NCBI GenBank assembly: GCA_041393495.1
Contig: JAWKKA010000011.1
Location: forward strand, 1-64,000
Length of the DNA: 64,000 nucleotides
Source of the DNA: RHKX01 sp041393495
GTDB lineage: Bacteria; Actinomycetota; Thermoleophilia; Solirubrobacterales; 70-9
Direction of reading: 5' to 3'
Shown here: piece by piece, positions 57,934 to 64,000 of the stretch
Layout of the letters: each line of letters begins with the position of its first letter
How positions within the stretch are numbered: position 1 is the stretch's first letter
Position numbers and translations under genes: made by a program
The notes under the pieces: model-generated
What the model saw: only the letters and a program-made list of their open reading frames with translations
Databases searched by the model: none
What the model was told of the DNA's origin: nothing

Positions 57934-59097
57934 TCAGAGCCCGTACGTCTTCGAGACGATCTCGCGCTGGATCTCGTTCGTGCCGCCGTAGATCGACATG
58001 ACCAGGGTCGCGCGGACGTGGCGCTCCATGTCGTACTCGGAGGCGTAGCCGTAGCCGCCCATCATCTGCATGCCCTCGAGCGCGCAGCGCTTGGCGAGCT
58101 CGGTCGCCTTCAGCTTCGCCATCGAGGCCTCGCGGGGGAGCATCCGACTCGGGTCCTCGTCGACCTTGCGGGCGACGTCATAGACGAGCAGGCGGGTCGA
58201 CTCGAGCTCGGTCGCGAGGTCCGCGATCCGGTGCCTGAGCACCTGGAAGGAGCCGATCGGCCGGCCGAACTGCCGGCGCTCCTTGATGTAGTCGAGGACG
58301 TCGTCGAAGGCACGCTGGGCGATCCCGAGCGCCGAGGCGGCGAGGATCAGCCGCTCGACGTTGAGGCCGGCCATCAACTGCATCCAGCCGCCGCCGGCCG
58401 TGCCGAGAACGCGGTCGGCGGGGACGTGGCAGTCGGTCAGGAAGACGTCGTTGACCTCCTTGCCGCCGAGCGTCTGGATGCCGCGGATCTCGATCCCTTC
58501 GGAGTTCGTCGGGACCGAGACCATCGTCAGGCCGTCGTGCTTGGAGCCGGAGTCGTCGGATCGGGCGACGACGAGGACGTGATCGGCGACGTGGGCGGCG
58601 CTGATCCAGGTCTTCTGGCCGTTGAGGACGTAGTCGCCGTTGCTCGCGATCGCCTTGCAGGAGAGGTTGCCGACGTCGGAGCCCGCCTCGGGCTCCGACA
58701 TCGCGATCGCCTCGACCCGGCCGCGGCAGATGCCGCCGAGGATCTCCTCCTTCTGCTCCTCGGTCCCGAACCGCTCGTAGGCGCCGGCGACGATCAGGCT
58801 GACGCCGTAGCCGGTCATCGGGATCAGGCCACGCATCGTCTCCTCGAGGAAGATGCAGGCGTCGACCATGCCGCCGCCGGCGCCGCCGTAGCGCTCGTCG
58901 ATCGAGACGCCGAGCCAGCCGAGCTCGCCGAGCTTCTCGTAGACCTCCTGGTTGTGCAGCTCGGTGTAGCCGTGCGTGAGCCTCTCCCGCTGCTCGGCGG
59001 TCCCGCACTCGCGCTCGGCGAAGTCGCGGATCGCCGCCTGGAAGTCACGCTGCTCGTCGCTCAGCCCGCTGATCGGCGTCGCGGTGATCGTGCTCAT
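57934..59097 (-). CDS. Acyl-CoA dehydrogenase
   Basis: FAD-dependent enzyme of 387 residues that desaturates acyl-CoA. It has the family signatures EAIAMSEPEAGSDVGNLSCK, LNGQKTWISAAHVADHVLVV, RQFGRPIGSFQVLRHRIADL and the C-terminal MQMMGGYGYASEYDMERHVR with IYGGTNEIQREIVSKTYGL. The typical C-terminal region with the GGYGY motif and the position of a catalytic Glu near GGTNE is retained. The start has GAGGAGGGAC just upstream. It is 13 bases after the thiolase stop, so it is in the TetR operon. Confidence 0.95.
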   Translation of the reverse strand: MSTITATPISGLSDEQRDFQAAIRDFAERECGTAEQRERLTHGYTELHNQEVYEKLGELGWLGVSIDERYGGAGGGMVDACIFLEETMRGLIPMTGYGVSLIVAGAYERFGTEEQKEEILGGICRGRVEAIAMSEPEAGSDVGNLSCKAIASNGDYVLNGQKTWISAAHVADHVLVVARSDDSGSKHDGLTMVSVPTNSEGIEIRGIQTLGGKEVNDVFLTDCHVPADRVLGTAGGGWMQLMAGLNVERLILAASALGIAQRAFDDVLDYIKERRQFGRPIGSFQVLRHRIADLATELESTRLLVYDVARKVDEDPSRMLPREASMAKLKATELAKRCALEGMQMMGGYGYASEYDMERHVRATLVMSIYGGTNEIQREIVSKTYGL

Positions 59098-59110
59098 CCC
59101 GTGTCCCTCC

Positions 59111-60325
59111 TCACGCCCCGGCCGGGTCGGTGGTCGCGGGCTTGTAGACGGACACGACCGCGGCGCCGCCGAGCCCGATGTTGTGCTGCAGCGCGACCTT
59201 CGCGCCCTCGACCTGACGCTTGTCGGCCTCGCCGCGAAGCTGCCAGGTGAGCTCCGAGCACTGCGCGAGCCCGGTCGCGCCGAGCGGGTGGCCCTTGCTG
59301 ATCAGGCCGCCGGACGGGTTGACCACGGGGCCGTCGCCGCCGTAGGTGGTCGCCTCGGCCTCGACGAGCTCGTGGCCGCGGCCCTCCGCGGCGAACCCGA
59401 GCGCCTCGTAGGTGATCAGCTCATTGGCGCTGAAGCAGTCGTGGAGCTCGCAGACGTCGACGTCGTCGGCGCTGATGCCGGCCTCCTCGTAGGCCTGCCG
59501 CGCGGCCTCCTTCGACATGTCGTAGCCGACGATCGAGATGCAGTCGGCGGTCTCGTCGAAGGTCGAGGAGAGGTCGGTGACCATCGATTGACCGGCGATC
59601 TCGACCGCCCCCTCCCAGAGGTCGTGCTCATCGACGTACCGCTCGGACGCGACGATCACGGCAGCGGCGCCGTCGGAGGTCGGCGAGCACTGCAGCTTCG
59701 TCAGTGGCTCGTGGATCATCCGCGCCGACTCGATCTCCTCGAGCGTGTACTCGTCCTGAAACTGCGCGTAGGGGTTGTTGACCGAGTGCTTGTGGTTCTT
59801 CCAGCCGATCCATGCGAAGTGCTCGGGCTTGGAGCCGTACCTGTCCATGTGGTCGCGGCCGGCGTTGCCGAACATCTGCGGGGCGAACGGCGATTCCTCC
59901 GGCGCGCGGACCTCGAACATGCGGCCGATGTGCTTGTCGAGGGCGGGGGTGCGGTCGGTGTACTTCATCCCGAGCGAGCCCTTCTCCATCTTCTCGAAGC
60001 CGATCGCCATCGCGCAGTCGACGAGGCCGCCCTTGACCGCCCGTCGTGCTAGATACAGCGCCGAGGAGCCGGTCGAGCAGTTGTTGTTGACGTTGACGAC
60101 CGGGATCCCGGTCAGGCCGAGCTGGTAGATCGCCCGCTGGCCGTAGGTGGAGTCGCCGTAGCAGTAGCCGGCGAACGCCTCCTCGACGTCCTCGTAGGGG
60201 ATGCCGGCGTCGGCGAGCGCCTTCTCGCCGGCCTCCTTCGCCCAGTCGGGGTAGTCGCCCTCCTTGCTGCCCGGCTTGTCGAACTTGGTCATGCCGACGC
60301 CGATCACGAACGTCCTGTTGCTCAT
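59111..60325 (-). CDS. Thiolase-like acetyltransferase (SCP-x/lipid-transfer type)
   Basis: A 404-residue thiolase of the sterol-carrier branch. The nucleophile is in VNVNNNCSTGSSALYLARRA, the second site in VCELHDCFSANELITYEALG and the third in SGGLISKGHPLGATGLAQCS. This branch cleaves branched or steroid-like 3-ketoacyl-CoA. AGGAGG lies about 10 bases before the ATG at 60325, which overlaps the TetR stop by four bases (ATGA). With the acyl-CoA dehydrogenase it forms a beta-oxidation module. Confidence 0.93.
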   Translation of the reverse strand: MSNRTFVIGVGMTKFDKPGSKEGDYPDWAKEAGEKALADAGIPYEDVEEAFAGYCYGDSTYGQRAIYQLGLTGIPVVNVNNNCSTGSSALYLARRAVKGGLVDCAMAIGFEKMEKGSLGMKYTDRTPALDKHIGRMFEVRAPEESPFAPQMFGNAGRDHMDRYGSKPEHFAWIGWKNHKHSVNNPYAQFQDEYTLEEIESARMIHEPLTKLQCSPTSDGAAAVIVASERYVDEHDLWEGAVEIAGQSMVTDLSSTFDETADCISIVGYDMSKEAARQAYEEAGISADDVDVCELHDCFSANELITYEALGFAAEGRGHELVEAEATTYGGDGPVVNPSGGLISKGHPLGATGLAQCSELTWQLRGEADKRQVEGAKVALQHNIGLGGAAVVSVYKPATTDPAGA

Positions 60326-61116
60326 CGCCTCGAACCTCCTGTTTCCTTCTGCTGTCTGCTGTCTGCTGCTTGCTCTTTCGGAATTGCCTCGTACGCGGTC
60401 CCGACCAGCGCCGGTAGCGCCGCCTTCAGGAAGGCCGCGACCTGCTCGCGGCTCCAGCGGCCGCGCTCGAGCCACTCCCGGGTCGCCGCCTCGGCCATGC
60501 CGCCGTAGGCGCGCAGGACCGCATGCAGCTCGGGCGGCGCGTCGGCGGCGGGGCCGAGGCCGAGCACCTGGATCAGCCGCGTCGTCGCCTCCTCGCGCGC
60601 CGCGTCGAGGACCGCCTCGATCCCGGGGTCGTGGCCGAGCCCCTCGGCGCCGATCGCCGCCAGCCACGCTTCGCGGTTGCGCTCGACCATCTCGAGCCAG
60701 CGCTCGATCGACTCATCGAGGCGGGCCTCGGGCGTCGCTCCGTCCACGTATTCGGGGACCGGCTGGGAGCGGAAGCGGACCATCTCGCGGACGACCTCGA
60801 CGTAGAGCTCGCGCTTGGTCCCGAAGTAATGGTTGATCAGGCCTCGCGCGACGTCCGCCTCGGCGGCGATCTCGGTCGTCGAGACGTCGCTGTAGCCGCG
60901 TTCGGAGAACAGGCGCCGGGCGGCCGAGAGGATCCGGCGCCGCCGCTCGTCGCCGTCGGGGTGGCCACTGGCCGGGTCCGCCGCCGCGGGGCCGCGGGAT
61001 GCGGCCGGGCCCGCCGGAGCGGCGCGGGATGCGGCTACGTCTGCCGAGGTGGCGGCTGCGGTGGCCGGGTCCGCCGGGGCGGCACGGGATGCAGCTGCGT
61101 CTGCCGGGGTGGCCAT
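60322..61116 (-). CDS. TetR-family transcriptional regulator with Ala/Pro-rich N-terminal extension
   Basis: The DNA-binding domain is at about residues 57-105: RRRRILSAARRLFSERGYSD, then TTEIAAEADVARGLINHYFG. The ligand domain follows to about 245. The first 50 residues are an Ala/Pro/Ser-rich extension built of a 20-residue repeat (see the DNA repeat at 61011-61113). It probably represses its own operon (thiolase and acyl-CoA dehydrogenase) and is released by an acyl-CoA ligand, as for FadR/PaaR-like TetRs. A palindromic candidate operator precedes it. A TAGCAT hexamer is 9 bases before the ATG. Confidence 0.9.
   Translation of the reverse strand: MATPADAAASRAAPADPATAAATSADVAASRAAPAGPAASRGPAAADPASGHPDGDERRRRILSAARRLFSERGYSDVSTTEIAAEADVARGLINHYFGTKRELYVEVVREMVRFRSQPVPEYVDGATPEARLDESIERWLEMVERNREAWLAAIGAEGLGHDPGIEAVLDAAREEATTRLIQVLGLGPAADAPPELHAVLRAYGGMAEAATREWLERGRWSREQVAAFLKAALPALVGTAYEAIPKEQAADSRQQKETGGSRR
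61011..61113 (-). repeat. 60-bp-period repeat in the 5' coding part of the TetR gene
   Basis: Bases 61011-61053 and 61071-61113 match at 38 of 43 positions, both in frame. They encode two similar Ala/Ser/Pro-rich 20-residue units, so the extension grew by in-frame duplication. Confidence 0.65.
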
Positions 61117-61125
61117 CGCGACGGC

Positions 61126-61154
61126 ATGCTAGCGAACGTTGGCAGCCTGCCAAC
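61126..61154 (-). promoter_or_regulatory. TetR operon promoter -10 (TAGCAT) and palindromic candidate operator
   Basis: GTTGGCAG (61138-61145) and CTGCCAAC (61147-61154) form a perfect inverted repeat with a one-base centre. On the minus strand it sits 6 bases upstream of TAGCAT (61126-61131), in the spacer/-35 zone, so binding would block RNA polymerase. This is the expected position for TetR autorepression. Confidence 0.6.
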
Positions 61155-61191
61155 CACACCCGGCGGAGTCGTCCGACTCCGGACGATCGTC

Positions 61192-61351
61192 GCGCTGGGG
61201 TGGTCCCCGCCGGGATCCCGGCCGGAGACGCCCCAGCGCTGCGGGGTCGGCAGCGCTGCGGGGTCGGCAGCGCTGCGGGGTCGGCAGGACGGCCGTGCGG
61301 GTCGCGCTGGGGTGATCCCCGCCGGGATTGCGGCGGAAGACGCCCCAGCGC
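61192..61351. repeat. Duplicated 48-bp palindromic unit flanking a 3 x 17-bp tandem array
   Basis: Units 61192-61239 and 61304-61351 both begin GCGCTGGGG and end CCCCAGCGC, giving perfect 9-bp arms, and differ at only a few central positions. Between them GCGCTGCGGGGTCGGCA is repeated three times exactly (61236-61252, 61253-61269, 61270-61286). The array lies upstream of the decarboxylase gene. Confidence 0.8.
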
Positions 61352-61512
61352 GAGGTGGCGGCGCAGTTCGTCGTCGTGGTTGCAGAGCGGTCGGTGGCGC
61401 GGCGGGCCGGTTGCGGCGCTCGCGGCGGGGTTCACCGCCGCCGCCGGCTCGCGGTCCCCGCGGCCGGTGGCGGTAGGGTCCACGAGGCGGCATCGGCTAC
61501 GGAGAGGAGAGG

Positions 61513-63132
61513 ATGAGCACGGTTCGGGAGGCGACCTTCGAGCTCCTGCGGATGCGGGGGATGACGACGATCTTCGGCAACCCCGGGTCGACGGAGCTGC
61601 CGATGCTCGCCGACTATCCGGAGGACTTCCGCTACGTGCTCGGCCTCCAGGAAGCGGTTGTCGTCGGCATGGCCGACGGCTACGCGCAGGCCTCCGGCAG
61701 CGTCGCCCACGTCAACCTCCACACCGCGCCGGGGGTCGGCAACGCGATGGGCGCGATCTTCAACGCGCAGGCGAACCACTCGCCGCTTCTGATCACGGCC
61801 GGCCAGCAGGTCCGACCGGTGCTGACCATGCAAGCGAACCTGACCAACCGCGATGCGACGCGAATGCCGCATCCGCTCGTCAAGTGGTCCTACGAGGTGC
61901 CGCGCGCGGCCGACGTCCCGGCGGCGATCGGCCGGGCCATCCACACCGCGGCGCTGCCGCCGAAGGGTCCGGCATTCGTCTCGATCCCGATGGACGACTG
62001 GGCCGCCGAGGCCGACGAGGATGGGGCGCGCGAGGCGATCGCGCGGAGCGTCGACGGGCGCGCGACGGCGGCCCCCGATCGCGTCGCCGACCTCGCCCGC
62101 AGGCTCTCCGGGGCGGCCAACCCGGTCCTCATCGCCGGCCCCGACATCGATGCATCCGGCGGCTGGGAGCACGCGGTCGCGCTCGCCGAGCGCCAGCGCC
62201 TGCCGGTCTGGGCGATACCGGCGACCGGCGGCGGTCGGCTCGGGTTCCCCGAGGGCCACGACAACTTCCGGGGCGTCCTGCCGCCGGCGATCGGGCCGAT
62301 CTCGGAGACGCTCGCCGGGCACGACCTGATCCTCGTCGCCGGCGCCTCGGTCTTCGCGTACTACCCCTACATCCCCGGTGACCTGCTGCCCGCCGACGCC
62401 GAGCTCGTCGTCGTCACCTCCGACCCCGAGGAGGCGGCCCGGGCGCCGATGGGCGAGGCGCTCGTCGCCGACGTCGCCCTGACGCTGCAAGCGCTGCTCG
62501 CCGAGCTCGGCGATGTCGAATCGGACCGCGATCCGCCGGAGCCGCGCGGGGCGGCGGTGAGCGCCGCCGAGATGGGGATCGAGCCGGGCCCGCCGATCAG
62601 CGGCACCGATGCGATGGCGGCGCTCGCGCACGCTTTCCCCGACGAGGGGATCGTCGTCCTCGAGGCGCCCTCGGCGACGCTCGCCCTCCGCAACCAGCTC
62701 CGGATCTCGCGCCCCGGCAGCTACTTCTTCGGCGCCGGCGGCGGCCTCGGCTTCGGCCTCGCGGCCGCGGTCGGCGTGCAGATGGCCCAGCCGGACAGGC
62801 CGGTCGTCTGCGTCGTCGGCGAGGGCTCGGCGCAGTACGCGATCACGGCCTTCTGGAGCGCCGTCGCCCACCGGGTTCCGGTCACCTTCCTCGTCCTCCG
62901 CAACTCCGAGTACGCGATCCTCAAGTGGTTCTCCCTCGCCGAGGGCGTCGAGAACGCGCCCGGCCTGGACCTGCCGGAGCTCGACGTCGCCGCGGTGGCC
63001 GCGGGATATGGCGTCGCCGCCGACCGGGTCGAGTCGGCGGAGGAGCTGGAGTCGGCGTTGCGCAAGCGGATCGGCTCCGGGGCTCCGAGCCTCGTCGAGG
63101 TCGGCGTCGCGCCGGGGATGTCGCTCGCCTGA
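61513..63132 (+). CDS. Benzoylformate decarboxylase-like ThDP enzyme
   Basis: A 539-residue thiamine-diphosphate enzyme. Its N-terminal half has IFGNPGSTELPMLADYPEDF and LGLQEAVVVGMADGYAQASG, containing the ThDP-activating Glu; HTAPGVGNAMGAIFNAQANH and SPLLITAGQQVR are as in benzoylformate decarboxylases. The ThDP-Mg2+ site is GEGSAQYAITAFWSAVAHRV with LRNSEY. It would remove CO2 from an aryl 2-oxoacid, as in mandelate breakdown, to an aldehyde. GGAGAGGAGAGG precedes the ATG. The FAD-linked oxidase gene 19 bases later may supply the 2-oxoacid. Confidence 0.9.
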   Translation: MSTVREATFELLRMRGMTTIFGNPGSTELPMLADYPEDFRYVLGLQEAVVVGMADGYAQASGSVAHVNLHTAPGVGNAMGAIFNAQANHSPLLITAGQQVRPVLTMQANLTNRDATRMPHPLVKWSYEVPRAADVPAAIGRAIHTAALPPKGPAFVSIPMDDWAAEADEDGAREAIARSVDGRATAAPDRVADLARRLSGAANPVLIAGPDIDASGGWEHAVALAERQRLPVWAIPATGGGRLGFPEGHDNFRGVLPPAIGPISETLAGHDLILVAGASVFAYYPYIPGDLLPADAELVVVTSDPEEAARAPMGEALVADVALTLQALLAELGDVESDRDPPEPRGAAVSAAEMGIEPGPPISGTDAMAALAHAFPDEGIVVLEAPSATLALRNQLRISRPGSYFFGAGGGLGFGLAAAVGVQMAQPDRPVVCVVGEGSAQYAITAFWSAVAHRVPVTFLVLRNSEYAILKWFSLAEGVENAPGLDLPELDVAAVAAGYGVAADRVESAEELESALRKRIGSGAPSLVEVGVAPGMSLA

Positions 63133-63151
63133 ACGCGGGAATCGCTGCCTC

Positions 63152-64000
63152 GTGACGCCGCTGCTCGCGCCGCAGACCGCCCGGATCGCGCCGCCCCCAC
63201 CGGCGGAGCCGCCCGCGGACCGCGCCGCCGCCGAGCTTCACCTCGGCGCCGCGCCCGACCTGGTGGCCGAGCTCCGCGCCGTGGTCGGCGCCGAGGGCGT
63301 CCTCGGCCGGGCCAGCGACCTGATCCGCTTCGCCTCCGACGCCAGCCCCTACCGGCGAATCCCCGCCGCCGTCGTGCAGCCGCGGACGGTCGCCGAGGTC
63401 GCGGCGCTGATGAGCTGGGCGGGTCGCAGCGGCACGCCGCTCGTCTTCCGCGGCGGCGGCACCAGCCTCAGCGGCCAGTCGCAGACCGACGGCGTCCTCG
63501 CCGACGTACGGCGCCACTGGGGCGGGATCGAGGTGCTCGACGGCGGCGCCGCAGTCCGGGCTCGGCCCGGGACCCTGCTCGGCGACGTCAACCGCGTGCT
63601 CGCGCCCTACGGCCGCAGGCTCGGCCCCGACCCCGCGTCGACCGACATCGCCACCGTCGGCGGCGTGATCGCCAACAACTCCGGCGGAATGCGCTGTGGC
63701 GTCGCCCGGGACTCCTATCGGACGCTCCGCTCGCTGACCTTCGCGCTGCCATCGGGAACCGTGATCGACAGCGCAGCGCCCGACGCCGCCGAGCGCTTCG
63801 CGGCGGCCGAGCCCGAGCTCGCCGCCGGGCTTACGGCGATCCGCGACGAGATCCGCTCCGACGGCGACCTCCGCGAGCGGGTCGAGCGCAAGTTCGCGAT
63901 CAAGAACACGACCGGGTACCGGCTCTGCGCGTTCCTCGACGCCGACGAGCCCGTGGAGATCTTCCGGCGGCTGCTGGTCGGCTCGGAGGGCACGCTGGCG
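63152..64000 (+). CDS. FAD-linked oxidase (GlcD/D-lactate-dehydrogenase type), 3' end outside window
   Basis: The frame is open from the GTG at 63152 to the right edge, so only the first 283 codons are seen. A PCMH-type FAD-binding domain is evident: AVVQPRTVAEVAALMSWAGR, PLVFRGGGTSLSGQSQTDG, RRLGPDPASTDIATVGGVIA, NNSGGMRCGV and FAIKNTTGYRLCAF, ending LLVGSEGTLA at the edge. Such flavoproteins oxidise 2-hydroxyacids to 2-oxoacids. Many have a C-terminal Fe-S part, which cannot be checked here. Its closeness to the decarboxylase suggests an aryl-2-hydroxyacid substrate. Confidence 0.88.
   Translation, partial: MTPLLAPQTARIAPPPPAEPPADRAAAELHLGAAPDLVAELRAVVGAEGVLGRASDLIRFASDASPYRRIPAAVVQPRTVAEVAALMSWAGRSGTPLVFRGGGTSLSGQSQTDGVLADVRRHWGGIEVLDGGAAVRARPGTLLGDVNRVLAPYGRRLGPDPASTDIATVGGVIANNSGGMRCGVARDSYRTLRSLTFALPSGTVIDSAAPDAAERFAAAEPELAAGLTAIRDEIRSDGDLRERVERKFAIKNTTGYRLCAFLDADEPVEIFRRLLVGSEGTLA

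Larger units (their letters stand above)
61117..61512. other. 396-base divergent intergenic region with operator-like and repeated palindromes
   Basis: No gene is seen. From left to right it holds a -10-like TAGCAT on the minus strand (61126-61131), a 17-base inverted repeat (61138-61154), a 48-bp palindromic unit (61192-61239), a 17-bp tandem array (61236-61286), a second 48-bp unit (61304-61351), and a GGAGAGGAGAGG stretch before the ATG at 61513. Confidence 0.75.

Overview
The window is very G+C-rich, densely coding chromosomal DNA from an actinobacterium. The gene set (PASTA kinase, group 3b-type hydrogenase, DUF3105, DUF4395-thioredoxin, AMP-ligase/acyl-CoA dehydrogenase/SCP-type thiolase) and the many starts that have a -10 hexamer instead of a ribosome binding site fit a soil Thermoleophilia/Solirubrobacterales-type organism. 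That placement rests on remembered family resemblance and was not tested. No insertion sequence, phage module, CRISPR array or integrase was seen. Both window ends cut genes: a PASTA kinase at the left and an FAD-linked oxidase at the right.

Layout. 1-7500 holds envelope and housekeeping genes: the PASTA kinase end overlapping ddl, a second Ser/Thr kinase with a discoidin-like outer domain, a DsbA-like protein, purM, uppP and a DedA protein. 7583-21259 is an exopolysaccharide/surface-glycan cluster: a FlaA1-type nucleotide-sugar dehydratase, two tandem LytR_C membrane proteins, a FlgD-like protein, a Wzy-type polymerase, a Wzx-type flippase, three glycosyltransferases, a WcaJ-type initiating transferase, two acyltransferase-like proteins and a GH26-like hydrolase. 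21360-29385 carries a peptidoglycan amidase, a DUF3105 protein, metF, a UGT-type glycosyltransferase, a large secreted hydrolase and an acyl-CoA ligase.

29515-37668 is centred on reactive sulfur. A TauE exporter and a rhodanese/persulfide-dioxygenase-ArsR-DUF2892-MMPL operon each have a TTGACA promoter overlapped by an ACAA-N8-TTGT inverted repeat. A sulfide:quinone-reductase-like flavoprotein lies nearby. The inferred path is sulfide to persulfide to sulfite, then export, under an ArsR-type sensor. 38069-43044 is a six-gene [NiFe]-hydrogenase operon with a cyclic-nucleotide-binding-domain protein embedded in it.

43076-57773 is mixed: amidohydrolase and cytidylate-kinase-like pair, patatin, VOC protein, two tRNA-Ala genes (CGC and UGC) around an acidic protein and glutamate dehydrogenase, a DUF1275 protein, a rhomboid-small membrane protein-RTX operon, lipA, a methyltransferase, a baeRF-like protein, an alpha/beta hydrolase and a DUF4395-thioredoxin fusion. 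57934-61116 is a TetR-thiolase-acyl-CoA dehydrogenase operon with a palindromic candidate operator. 61513-64000 has a benzoylformate-decarboxylase-like enzyme and the start of an FAD-linked oxidase.

The least explained features are: a 24-bp sequence repeated exactly inside hairpins in two distant convergent gaps; an acylphosphatase-like domain fused to a LigD-type phosphoesterase; the reversed rhodanese-dioxygenase fusion; two long perfect palindromes next to tRNA-Ala; a duplicated 48-bp palindromic unit around a 17-bp tandem array; and the widespread leaderless promoter layout.
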